Assembly: GCA_005884605.1 (NCBI GenBank)
Contig: VBBE01000083.1
Location: forward strand, 1 to 10,627
DNA length: 10,627 nucleotides
From: Candidatus Bathyarchaeota archaeon
GTDB taxonomy: Archaea; Thermoproteota; Bathyarchaeia; 40CM-2-53-6
Reading direction: 5' to 3'
The position numbers and the translations under genes were made by a program. This document shows positions 1-7,133 of the stretch, piece after piece. Within the stretch, counting starts at the first letter, position 1, and each line of letters starts with the position of its first letter. The notes beneath the pieces were generated by a model. It did not search any database. It was not told the origin of the DNA and was given only the letters and a program-made list of their open reading frames with translations.

Positions 1-1833
1 TTCTCTTCCAAGTCCAACGCTAACGGTGATCCTTGATGGTTGGCCAAAGTCGAAGTCGCCCAAGCTGATTACAGATAACCCGTTTACCTGACCCGTTTTT
101 GTCCCAGAGGTGTCGATGAGTATGATGCCTCTTTCGATCATCTCTTTGGTCTTTTCATCTAGAAGATTGGAGCGGTAGATCTTCTCCTGCAGTGCCTTTA
201 GAATGTGGGTGTCCTTGATGTATTTGGACTGGTCTTGGGATGCGTAGTGGTTGGCTTCTCTGACTAGATCGGCGATCTCAGGGAATTTTGTGGAGAGCTT
301 TGTCTGGTCCTCTGCAAGTCTTGAACCATATTCCACCACTTTTGCAATCGCGGCCGCTTCAAGGTGGCTGAGATTCTCCTTCTCGCATAAAGTATGGACA
401 AACCTTCCGTAGGTTTTCATGTTCTCGTCGTTTCTCTCGATTGTGTCATCGAATTGGGCTTTGACCTTGAAGAGTAGGCCAAAGTCGGGGTCGGCGACGT
501 AGAGTGCTTGGTAGATCTGATTGTCGCCCGCCAACACGATCTTCACGTCCAATGGTATGGGTTGCGGAGTGAGACTCTTCGTGCTTGCAACTCCTAGCCT
601 TTGGCCTGTTTCCTCGATGGCGATGTTTCCGTTCTGAAGCGCTCTCTTGAGACCCTCGTACGATAGCTGGCTTGTCAGGAGCTCCCGGGCCCCGAGTATG
701 AGAAATCCACCGTTAGCCTTGTGGATTGATCCTCCTTTGATCAGGGTGAAATCCGTTGAGAGGGTTCCGAACTTGGCTTCGCTCTCGATTCTTCCAAGGA
801 GATTGGTCACTGTCGGGTTGTCCTCGGCGATCACGGGTGCACCTTTCAAGTCGGAGTTGTCAACGATGAGGTTGACCTGATATCTTCTGAACAGAAGGTC
901 AGGCAGGTCTCTCTCTATGAGACTTGGTGGTGTGTCAGAATCCTTCTTCTGCTGTTCCGCTCCTCCCAACACGAACAATTCAGTGTTTTCTAGAATGTCA
1001 TCCCTCATGTCATTGAGGTACTGTATCACTTCTGGTTGATCCTGATAACGAGAGGTTAGTGCGCTGATCAAGCCGCCCATGGCATAGTGTACCGTGTCGT
1101 CTCTGAGTTTTTTCAGCTCATCTAGAGTATTGGCTTCTAGTTCGTTTACTTGCTTCCCTGCTTTGTCTAGCGCGGTTCTTACGGTCTCTCTGCTTTGTTC
1201 GAATTTTTTCTTCGTGCTTGCGGGTAGGGTGTCATATTCCTCTTGGCTGATCGCCTTTCCCGCCCGGATGGGGACTATTCCAATGCCTAGCTGGTTCATC
1301 CGGACGGCATAACTCGACTCTTTGGCTACATCGTTGAGCTCGTTGAGAATCTTATCTCTCTCTTCCACGGATCTTTTTGTTATGCTGTTTGTTCGGGCTG
1401 CAAACTCTTCGCTCTGAAGAGCTGCAGGAACGGCTCTCTTGACTTGGTCTATGAGATTCTTCAGATCTTTCTGGAAGATCTTCGCCTTGCCCGCGGGGAG
1501 CTTGAGTGCCTTCGGCTCGTAAGGATTTTGGAAATTGTTCACATAGCACCAGTCGGGAGGAGTAGGTTTGGTCTTGGCGATTTTTTCCAAGTAACTTCTA
1601 GTCGCAGGCCTCTTCCCAGTGACCGGGGGCCCGGCCGCGAAGATGTTGAATCCCTTTGCTTTCATCTCCACTCCGAATACGAGGGCTTTGAGGGCGCGAT
1701 CTTGTCCTACGACTCCTTCGAGGGGAGAGAGTTCTTGGCTGGTCTTGCATTCGACCTTTCCAGGCGGACATTCAAACCGCAATTTCTCTGGAGGAAGCTC
1801 ACTAATCGCCAACTTGTGTTTCCAAGGACTCAC
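1..1833 (-). CDS. Lon-family ATP-dependent protease (AAA_32 type), C-terminus cut by window edge
   Basis: The minus strand is open from about 1833 to base 1, giving 611 codons. The protein matches the Lon-related family with an AAA_32 ATPase, a helical insert and a C-terminal serine-lysine protease domain. The N-terminal block ELPPEKLRF leads into EGVVGQDRALKAL and the P-loop region (residues 68-75, GPPVTGKR). A long charged helical insert covers about residues 115-300. The conserved core follows: VDNSDLKGAPVIAEDNP, LLGRIESEAKFGTLSTDF, KANGGFLILGARELL, IPLDVKIVLAGD and DPDFGLLFKVKAQFDD. The protease domain begins at about residue 580 (GQVNGLSVISLGDFDFG) and continues outside the window, so the catalytic Ser and Lys are not visible. 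Walker A ends in R instead of S/T, and the Walker B aspartate is G381. The start is uncertain: GTG at 1833, or TTG at 1812, which matches the usual short N-terminus better. It probably degrades misfolded proteins; whether it hydrolyses ATP is doubtful from the sequence. Confidence 0.9.
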   Translation of the reverse strand, partial: MSPWKHKLAISELPPEKLRFECPPGKVECKTSQELSPLEGVVGQDRALKALVFGVEMKAKGFNIFAAGPPVTGKRPATRSYLEKIAKTKPTPPDWCYVNNFQNPYEPKALKLPAGKAKIFQKDLKNLIDQVKRAVPAALQSEEFAARTNSITKRSVEERDKILNELNDVAKESSYAVRMNQLGIGIVPIRAGKAISQEEYDTLPASTKKKFEQSRETVRTALDKAGKQVNELEANTLDELKKLRDDTVHYAMGGLISALTSRYQDQPEVIQYLNDMRDDILENTELFVLGGAEQQKKDSDTPPSLIERDLPDLLFRRYQVNLIVDNSDLKGAPVIAEDNPTVTNLLGRIESEAKFGTLSTDFTLIKGGSIHKANGGFLILGARELLTSQLSYEGLKRALQNGNIAIEETGQRLGVASTKSLTPQPIPLDVKIVLAGDNQIYQALYVADPDFGLLFKVKAQFDDTIERNDENMKTYGRFVHTLCEKENLSHLEAAAIAKVVEYGSRLAEDQTKLSTKFPEIADLVREANHYASQDQSKYIKDTHILKALQEKIYRSNLLDEKTKEMIERGIILIDTSGTKTGQVNGLSVISLGDFDFGQPSRITVSVGLGRE

Positions 1834-1900
1834 TGACAAAGAGCAGTATCTAAAGAAAACCCGCCGCAAAATGTAAGGTCCCAATCGCTTTCATTGTGTA

Positions 1901-1908
1901 TCTTATAG
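1901..1908. promoter_or_regulatory. Shared TATA-like element between the Lon gene and hydrolase 1
   Basis: TCTTATAG on the plus strand reads CTATAAGA on the minus strand. On the plus strand it predicts transcription starting near 1933, 7 nt before the TTG start at 1940. On the minus strand it predicts a start near 1876, leaving a leader of about 43 nt before the GTG of the Lon gene. A second minus-strand box, TTTAGATA at 1854-1847, would instead suit the TTG at 1812. The spacing rule is known archaeal biology; the assignment is inference. Confidence 0.45.
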
Positions 1909-1939
1909 CACGGCTACCTGCAATTCATTCTGAAAAGAC

Positions 1940-2749
1940 TTGAGCGACATCTTGGAGAGACATTCACCGAATTTCGACAAGCGCATCGAGTACGGCCCTG
2001 AACCTCAACACTTTGCTGAATTGCGTTTCCCCGATGGTCCGGGTCCGTTCCCGTTCCTATTTGTGGTACATGGGGGTTTCTGGCAATCCGCCTATGACTT
2101 AAAGCACATGGGTTCCCTGTGCGCTGCACTCACGGACAAAGGAATCGTCACCTGCAACCTCGAATACCGAAGGGTCGGAAACTCTGGCGGAGGCTGGCCT
2201 GGAACCTTCCGAGATGTCAGCCTCGCGACTGACAATATTATGGATACAATCTCTTCAGATCCAGCCATCGACGTTGCTAGGGCAACGGTCATGGGACACT
2301 CGGCTGGAGGGCACCTTGCACAATGGCTCGCAAGCACGCATCGCGTTCCCAAAGCATCACCTCTGCACAGCGCTCAGAAGTATCGTCTTGTCCGTGCGGT
2401 TTCGCTCGCTGGCGTGTGCGACCTTCGGGCAGCCTGGAAGCAACGGCTGGGAAACGGCGCTGTTGCGAAGCTCATGGGCGGATCGCCGGACCAGTACCCA
2501 GAGCGATTCGATGCCGGGAGCCCTATCGAGCTCCTGCCAAGTGGATCGAGACAAATTCTAATCCACGGAACTGAGGATGACATCGTCCCGTTCTCTCAGT
2601 CCGAGAAGTTTGTCGAGAGAGCTGAACAACTGGGCGAGCGGCCCACACTGGTCAAGCTCAATGGAGTAGGCCATTTCGAGCTGATCGATCCAGAATCAGA
2701 CGCGTGGTCCACGATTGTCACTGCTGTTCTTCCAGTACTGGGCATGTAA
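1940..2749 (+). CDS. Alpha/beta hydrolase (BD-FAE / arylformamidase-like esterase)
   Basis: A 269-aa soluble alpha/beta hydrolase with no signal peptide. The oxyanion-hole motif HGGFW is at residues 44-48. The nucleophile elbow GHSAGGH places the catalytic serine at 121. HGTEDDIVP supplies the acid (probably Asp213), and GVGHFE supplies His245. The segment CNLEYRRVGNSGGGWPG is typical of the BD-FAE/kynurenine-formamidase-like group, so it probably cleaves a small ester or amide; the substrate cannot be read from sequence. The start is TTG at 1940: an in-frame TGA lies at 1931 and a TATA-like box lies about 32 nt upstream. It converges on trpB with 48 bp between the stops. No kynurenine-pathway partner is visible, although a tryptophan gene is adjacent. 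The resemblance to bacterial homologues suggests acquisition by transfer (inference). Confidence 0.88.
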   Translation: MSDILERHSPNFDKRIEYGPEPQHFAELRFPDGPGPFPFLFVVHGGFWQSAYDLKHMGSLCAALTDKGIVTCNLEYRRVGNSGGGWPGTFRDVSLATDNIMDTISSDPAIDVARATVMGHSAGGHLAQWLASTHRVPKASPLHSAQKYRLVRAVSLAGVCDLRAAWKQRLGNGAVAKLMGGSPDQYPERFDAGSPIELLPSGSRQILIHGTEDDIVPFSQSEKFVERAEQLGERPTLVKLNGVGHFELIDPESDAWSTIVTAVLPVLGM

Positions 2750-2797
2750 TGTGGCACCGGACGATCTAGAAGAGAGGTAAGGCTTTGATATTCTCGG

Positions 2798-4165
2798 TTA
2801 TTTTACGTACGTTTCGATTTCAATTTTTGGTGGCTCGTAGTCAGTGAGTTTTCCTGCTAGGAAGTCTTCGTAGGCTTTGAGGTCTAGTAGGCCGTGGCCG
2901 CAGTTGTTGAATGCGAGTACTTTTTCCTCACCGGTCTTCTTGCACTGAATCGCTTGATCTATGATGTACTTGATGCAGTGAGCGGTCTCGGGTGCTGGGA
3001 TAACCCCTTCCGTTTGGGCGAAGGTTCTTGCGGCTTGGAATACTTCGTTCTGGTGATAGGCTACTGAGTGCACTTGGCCCTTGTTGATGAGGTAGGATAG
3101 TGATGGGGCCTTTCCGTGGTACCTTAGACCTCCTGAATGGATGGGAGGTGACTGGTACTTGTGGCCGACAGTGTACATCTTCAGAAGCGGTGTCATTTCG
3201 GCGGTGTCTCCAAAATCATACGTGAAGGTTCCGCGCGTTGTGGATGGGACGGCTTTTGGTTCGCAGGCTACGAAATCCGCGTCCAGTTTCCCTTGGAGCT
3301 TGTCGCCGAGAAATGGGTAGGCAAAGCCCGCGAAGTTGGAGCCACCGCCGATGCATCCTGCTATTACATCTGGTTGTATGTCGATAGACTCGAACTGTTT
3401 CTTCGCTTCAAGGCCAATGATTGATTGATGGGTCAGGACATGGTTCATGACCGAGCCTAGACAGTATCTCGTGTTATCGTGAGTAACGGTGTCTTCGAGC
3501 GCTTCGCTTATTGCAATGCCGAGAGTTCCCGGATGGTTCTTGTCTTGGGCTAGCAAGGACCTTCCAAAATTCGTGTCCTCGCTGGGTGAGGGTCGGACCT
3601 CGGCTCCGTACGTCTCCATCATGACACGTCTGCCGGGTTTCTGTTGGTAGCTAACCCGTACCATGTACACTTTGCACTTCAATCCAAACATTTCAGAGCC
3701 TAGCGCTAGCGCGGATCCCCATTGGCCTGCCCCACTTTCTGTCGCTAGTCTCTCGGTTCCCTGTTTCTTGTTGTAGTAGGCTTGGGCTATGGCAGTGTTG
3801 GGTTTGTGGCTGCCGGTCGGGCTGAGGTGTTCTGCCTTGTAGAATATCTTGGCGGGAGTTTTGAGAAATCTCTCCAACCGGGTTGCGCGTACCAGAGGAG
3901 TGGGACGGCCAATCTCAAGATAGGCCTGCAGGACTTCGTCTGGTATGGTGATGTAGCGTTCTGAGCTGATCTCTTGGCGGATGAGTTCCTTGGCGAAAAT
4001 CCTCTCGAGGGTAGTGGGGTTGACCGGTTGCTTGGTCTTCGGGTCGAGGGGTGGAGGAAGAGGTTCTCTAAGGTCAGCTTGTATGTTGTAGTATTGTGTT
4101 GGAATCTCATCTTCCTCTAGGTTGACTCGGTTCTGGGGAAGCATCGTCTGTTCGGTATCAAGCAT
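2798..4165 (-). CDS. trpB: Tryptophan synthase beta chain, TrpB2 type
   Basis: A PLP enzyme that condenses indole with L-serine to form L-tryptophan. It is 455 aa, longer than the roughly 400 aa of TrpB1, as is usual for TrpB2. GRPTPLVRATRLE (86-98) opens the fold. The PLP lysine is K121 in SPTGSHKPNTA. The catalytic glutamate is E143 in ATESGAGQWGSALA; the W after GQ, where TrpB1 has H, supports the TrpB2 type. The phosphate-binding loop is GGGSN (273-277). The C-terminus carries NNCGHGLLDLKAYEDF. I chose the ATG at 4165 over the upstream TTG at 4189 because CTTAAAAT ends 25 nt before this ATG, which suits a leaderless transcript. No trpA or other trp gene is in the window. TrpB2 can act without TrpA, for instance in indole salvage; that role here is inference. 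The divergent neighbour is an ACT-domain regulator that could sense an amino acid. Confidence 0.95.
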   Translation of the reverse strand: MLDTEQTMLPQNRVNLEEDEIPTQYYNIQADLREPLPPPLDPKTKQPVNPTTLERIFAKELIRQEISSERYITIPDEVLQAYLEIGRPTPLVRATRLERFLKTPAKIFYKAEHLSPTGSHKPNTAIAQAYYNKKQGTERLATESGAGQWGSALALGSEMFGLKCKVYMVRVSYQQKPGRRVMMETYGAEVRPSPSEDTNFGRSLLAQDKNHPGTLGIAISEALEDTVTHDNTRYCLGSVMNHVLTHQSIIGLEAKKQFESIDIQPDVIAGCIGGGSNFAGFAYPFLGDKLQGKLDADFVACEPKAVPSTTRGTFTYDFGDTAEMTPLLKMYTVGHKYQSPPIHSGGLRYHGKAPSLSYLINKGQVHSVAYHQNEVFQAARTFAQTEGVIPAPETAHCIKYIIDQAIQCKKTGEEKVLAFNNCGHGLLDLKAYEDFLAGKLTDYEPPKIEIETYVK

Positions 4166-4189
4166 GACAGTTATTGTGACTTTGCGCAA

Positions 4190-4202
4190 AATTTTAAGCT
4201 TG
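4190..4202. promoter_or_regulatory. Bidirectional TATA-like element between trpB and the HTH-ACT regulator
   Basis: The AT run AAAATTTTAAGC lies between the divergent starts. On the minus strand, CTTAAAAT ends 25 nt from the trpB ATG. On the plus strand, TTTTAAGC ends 28 nt from the regulator ATG at 4228. Both distances fit archaeal TATA to start-site spacing and leaderless transcripts. The two genes therefore appear to share one core-promoter element. Confidence 0.55.
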
Positions 4203-4215
4203 CTTGTATAGTTTA

Positions 4216-4225
4216 GTACGTACGT
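4216..4225. promoter_or_regulatory. Candidate operator: palindromic GTACGTACGT just before the regulator start
   Basis: GTACGTAC and ACGTACGT are overlapping perfect 8-bp palindromes, ending 2 nt before the regulator ATG. The site lies between the predicted TATA element and the start codon, where a bound repressor would block transcription. It is a plausible autoregulatory site for the HTH-ACT protein. TACGTAC also occurs within the last codons of trpB and near 7073, so chance is possible. Confidence 0.3.
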
Positions 4226-4227
4226 CT

Positions 4228-4734
4228 ATGTGGAACAAAATCGAGAAACTACTGGGACCTCATCATCCCGAACGACTCAAAGTCGCCCGGCTTTGCATAG
4301 AGAACGGCTTGGCTATACGCGATGACGGAATCTACCTTAACCAAATAGAGATCCCTACAGCCCGAATCGCCAGAGTAGCGGGAGTTGACAGGAGAACTGT
4401 AGGAGAAACTGTGAAAATGATACACCGCGACAAGGATCTGCGAGGTATTTTCGAACAGTTGCAGTCTGCCGGGCTCTCCCTCAGAGGAGTCGCGAAGCAA
4501 TTGGGCCTGGGGGTTGTAGAGATTAGTGCTCAAGACCCGAAAAATGTCGGAATACTCGCTGGTGCGTCTAAGCTCCTAGCTGACGCCGGTATTAGCATAC
4601 GGCAGGCTCTTGTTGACGACCCCGAACTCTCCCCTGAACCGAAACTTACTTTGATAGCAGACGCGAGCGTGCCAGGCAACACAATTCCCGAGATGCTGAA
4701 GGTCAAAGGAGTTGCTAGAATCTCGGTCTATTGA
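4228..4734 (+). CDS. HTH and ACT-domain regulator of amino acid metabolism (COG2150-like)
   Basis: A 168-aa cytosolic protein. An N-terminal helical region holds PERLKVARLCIENGL (14-28). A helix-turn-helix follows at about 42-66 (IPTARIARVAGVDRRTVGET), with a typical turn glycine and a basic recognition helix. The C-terminal ACT-like domain spans about 95-168; GILAGASKLLADAGISIRQA is the first strand-loop-helix where ACT domains bind amino acids. This matches an archaeal family of predicted amino-acid regulators. The ATG at 4228 is preferred over the in-frame TTG at 4204 because it fits the TATA-like element. The gene is divergent from trpB2, so sensing tryptophan or serine and controlling trpB is a reasonable inference. 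It converges on the GNAT gene with 57 bp between the stops. Confidence 0.87.
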   Translation: MWNKIEKLLGPHHPERLKVARLCIENGLAIRDDGIYLNQIEIPTARIARVAGVDRRTVGETVKMIHRDKDLRGIFEQLQSAGLSLRGVAKQLGLGVVEISAQDPKNVGILAGASKLLADAGISIRQALVDDPELSPEPKLTLIADASVPGNTIPEMLKVKGVARISVY

Positions 4735-4791
4735 TTCCCGAAATTTCCTCGATCTCTGGACGAGTCTCTTGCATCTCGCTTGAGGATGACA

Positions 4792-5439
4792 TTACCGACC
4801 GCGAACCATCTTTCGCATTACCAATTTGCTTGAACCGAGATTGCCTAGCCGGCGGAATCCGAGATCGGAGAACATTGATGCAGCTCCACTCCACAAGAAA
4901 TTATTCGAGTATGGTTTCCCTCGGGGGATGACGATTGGATATCCGTCGACTGTCCCGCCACCTTTGATGGTGATGATGCGAAGCGCTCCTTGCAACGCGG
5001 CCTTGGCGATTTTCTCCCCCCTCCGCTCTCTGTCGACGAAGAAGCATGTAATCCTCCAGTCGGGCGGAGCGATGTCCAACCGGCCATACCCGCTCATTCG
5101 AGCAGGCAGCTCTGCCGGAGGTCCGAACTGACACCACCCAACGACGTCCGCTCCGTCGTAGACGAGGGCTGCGTGGGACCGATTCGCTCGAACAAGTCTC
5201 TCCTTGTACGCCCTTCTCTCCGCAGCTGTCCCTTCCGGCTCGCCGCGCTTGAGGTGGAAGGCGACGCACCAGCAGCCAGCCCAGACAGGATGGCGGTTTT
5301 CGAAAAATCTCGCAAAGTCAGGCCATGTCTCTCTACCGAGTTCCCTGATTAGAAATCGAGCCTTGGGTTGTCTCCCACCTTTTGTGTGAGAGGGAAGGTC
5401 GCCTTTCGAGCGCAAGCCTGGGGAGGTCAACTTTTTCAT
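4792..5439 (-). CDS. GNAT-family N-acetyltransferase
   Basis: A 215-aa protein from the ATG at 5439, which has GGAG 9 nt upstream. In-frame ATGs at 5463 and 5469 and a TTG at 5475 are alternatives. The opening 25-odd residues are poorly conserved looking. The family signature starts at RFLIRELGRETWPDF, followed by AGCWCVAFH (54-62), HAALVYDGADVVGWCQFGPP (89-108), the acetyl-CoA motif region WRITCFFVDRERRGEKIAKA (128-147), and GGGTVDGYP plus MFSDLGFRRLG near the end. The C-W-C motif and this layout resemble acetyltransferases common in Actinobacteria and Chloroflexi, so bacterial origin is likely. The pyrophosphate-loop signature normally reads RGxG; here it is RGEK, an unusual change. The acceptor substrate is unknown. 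The gene is divergent from hydrolase 2. Confidence 0.85.
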   Translation of the reverse strand: MKKLTSPGLRSKGDLPSHTKGGRQPKARFLIRELGRETWPDFARFFENRHPVWAGCWCVAFHLKRGEPEGTAAERRAYKERLVRANRSHAALVYDGADVVGWCQFGPPAELPARMSGYGRLDIAPPDWRITCFFVDRERRGEKIAKAALQGALRIITIKGGGTVDGYPIVIPRGKPYSNNFLWSGAASMFSDLGFRRLGNLGSSKLVMRKMVRGR

Positions 5440-5512
5440 AATTCGGATCTCCCGACCCTTCATACCCATCCACAAATCATCCCAAGGGCCCGCTCTAGGA
5501 GCGGCGAAGGGG

Positions 5513-5520
5513 CTTTAAAA
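5513..5520. promoter_or_regulatory. Bidirectional TATA-like box CTTTAAAA/TTTTAAAG
   Basis: On the plus strand CTTTAAAA ends 27 nt before the ATG at 5548, which fits a leaderless transcript and fixes the start of hydrolase 2. On the minus strand TTTTAAAG predicts a start near 5488, giving a leader of about 49 nt that carries GGAG before the GNAT ATG. The 3' half of the box is T/A-only and nearly self-complementary. Confidence 0.55.
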
Positions 5521-5547
5521 TGGAAGGACCCAATATTCCGAACCAAT

Positions 5548-6321
5548 ATGTTCCAACCAATGGTTCTCTCCACCTCAGAGCATCAGTTTTCCTTCCGGGA
5601 AGGGAGGTTGAAGAATGGAAGCGTCCGTCTCCACTACGTTGAGAGCGGCTGGGATTCACCCACCGACCTCACGCCGGTAGTCTACGTGCATTCCGGGTTT
5701 GGTACGTCAGAGGTCTTCATCCCGGAGATGAAGGCGCTTTCACCCAGGAGGTGCGTTTCATGCAGTCTGAGAGGACGTGGCAACAGCGACGCTCCGGAGG
5801 CAGGCTACTTCTTCGAACAGAACGTCTCCGACATCGACGCGGTCGTCAATCATCTAGGTTTCGATAGGATTTGCGTCATGGGCTGGTCTCTCGGAGTAAC
5901 CTACTCAATAGCGTACGCTGCTCAGCATCCGGAGCTTGTCGCAGGACTGGTCCTCCTAGACTATCCTGCCCGGCATCCCAAGTTCTCAGCCGGATGGGCG
6001 GAGAGATGGTCATCCGAGCCATCAGTAAAGGACGATCCCAACCGGATGAGAGGAATGCGCGGGCTGGAACGAGACTCCACAGAGATACTCCTCTGGGACA
6101 AACTGGACGCGATAAGATCTCCAATTCTTCTAATAGGCGGCGGTGCCGAAGAAGCGCTGCTCAAACCAGAACACGTCGAAAAGTACAGACAACACTGCCA
6201 AAACTTAGAAGTCGCCATCTTTCCTGACTCTGGGCACATGGTCTGGCAGCCCGACTACGACAGGTTCATCAATAGAGTAAACAAATTCCTCGATTACATA
6301 GACGACCAGCGTAGTCGGTAG
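5548..6321 (+). CDS. Alpha/beta hydrolase fold protein (esterase/lactonase-like)
   Basis: A 257-aa soluble protein. The fold starts with RLHYVESG (27-34). VVYVHSGFGTSE is the HG-like oxyanion segment, with HSGFG in place of the common HGxxG. SLRGRGNSDAP is the classic strand-4 turn. The nucleophile elbow GWSLG places Ser114, and DSGHMVWQPD gives His230. The usual acid after strand 7 is missing as Asp: the sequence is LIGGGAEEALL, so Glu201/202 or Asp138 may serve. The frame is open from 5368, but the ATG at 5548 fits both family length and a TATA box 27 nt upstream; the upstream open part overlaps the GNAT gene and looks noncoding. Substrate unknown; it resembles bacterial haloperoxidase/lactonase-type hydrolases. 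Confidence 0.87.
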   Translation: MFQPMVLSTSEHQFSFREGRLKNGSVRLHYVESGWDSPTDLTPVVYVHSGFGTSEVFIPEMKALSPRRCVSCSLRGRGNSDAPEAGYFFEQNVSDIDAVVNHLGFDRICVMGWSLGVTYSIAYAAQHPELVAGLVLLDYPARHPKFSAGWAERWSSEPSVKDDPNRMRGMRGLERDSTEILLWDKLDAIRSPILLIGGGAEEALLKPEHVEKYRQHCQNLEVAIFPDSGHMVWQPDYDRFINRVNKFLDYIDDQRSR

Positions 6322-6596
6322 ATTCTTGGCGTGTAGCCACAGCCGAGACCCTTAGCAAGTCTTTCGCCTTACAATAGCGTGAGCCGTTCTCTTTGACCTA
6401 ATCGAATCCCCCGGGGGAGGGGTGTTGCGTAACGAGAATCAAAGGTGCGGGAGTATCCGGCACCGAAATTCGCAAGGTCGAACAAAGGCGACTGAGGATG
6501 CAAAAGCGAACCTTTCACATACCCTTGGAGAACGCGGTCTTACTCGCAAGTTCTCTTTAACTAATCTTTTCAGGCTATACTGATCGGGGCGACATC
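6322..6596. other. Noncoding spacer with two strong inverted repeats
   Basis: I see no convincing gene here. TCCCCCGGGGGA at 6407-6418 is a perfect 12-bp palindrome. A second inverted repeat at 6444-6464 pairs GGTGC with GCACC, and GG with CC inside it, around one G-G mismatch and the loop AGTAT. An outer CTTTGA/TCAAAG pair brackets the palindrome. Possible roles are a 3' structure of the hydrolase transcript or a small structured RNA. TTTAA at 6556-6560 and CTATAC at 6575-6580 are possible TATA-like boxes for the next gene. Confidence 0.4.
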
Positions 6597-7036
6597 ATGT
6601 TTCCAGACAAGAACAGGATGGTCCGCCAGGCAAACATTCTCCTCGTCATGCTAGGGATCAGCCCGCCGTGTACATCGCGATCGCAACCCTAGTTGTATTC
6701 GGGAGACCCGGTCTTGCCCGTAACCCAGAAATTATTCTCCCAGTGCTTTTGGGGCTGATAGCCGTCTCCGTTGTGAACATTGGCGTCCTCGCTTTTACCC
6801 AAACCAACCAAAGATTCCTTGAGAAGATGGTCAAGAGCAACCCTGTTGGAGGGACATACCTCGTTCTCTCAACAGGCGCAATACTATCCGAGGCGCTGTC
6901 GGTGTACGGCTTGGTCGTGACCCTTCTCTCAGACTCGATAATTTACGCAGTCGGGTTCTCGCTAGCGACCTGGGCATGTCTCATTTGGGTCACAGGTAAA
7001 TTCAAGCAGAATCTCGGAAAGCTTCCCTACGCTTAG
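6597..7036 (+). pseudogene. Frameshifted four-helix membrane protein, proteolipid (subunit c)-like
   Basis: ATG at 6597 starts MFPDKNRMVRQANILLVMLG, which then leaves the frame near 6654-6661. The reading continues from that point in another frame (QPAVYIAIATLVVFG) to the TAG at 7036. Restoring one base gives a 146-aa protein with four hydrophobic helices: ANILLVMLG to VVF; ILPVLLGLIAVSVVNIGVLAF; GGTYLVLSTGAILSEALSVY through GLVVTLL; and IYAVGFSLATWACLIWV. The third helix, with a central glutamate (E75 counting from the GTG at 6668) before ALSVYGLVV, resembles rotary-ATPase c subunits and short bacterial proteins related to them. If unbroken, the second part alone could start at GTG 6668 (122 aa), but it would lose most of helix 1. 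A sequencing or assembly error is the main alternative to a true mutation. Confidence 0.6.
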
Positions 7037-7133
7037 GGCTTTCCGCGATTCCCCCGAGTTGCCCGTTCGTGTCTACGTACTTCTTGAAAATCCAGTGAAG
7101 TGGAGATGTTAACCAGAATTGGAATCTGTATGT

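Noticed and set aside
1444..1876. Plus-strand frames of 85-130 codons near the Lon start
   Set aside because: They are antisense to the strongly conserved N-terminal part of the Lon-family protein.
5368..5547. Upstream extension of hydrolase 2 (60 extra codons)
   Set aside because: The extension overlaps the GNAT coding region and the TATA box, lacks family similarity, and the ATG at 5548 has ideal promoter spacing.
6401..6420. Possible tRNA T-arm (ATCGAATCCCCC)
   Set aside because: It looks like a T-loop followed by a stem, but no acceptor, D or anticodon arm can be built around it.
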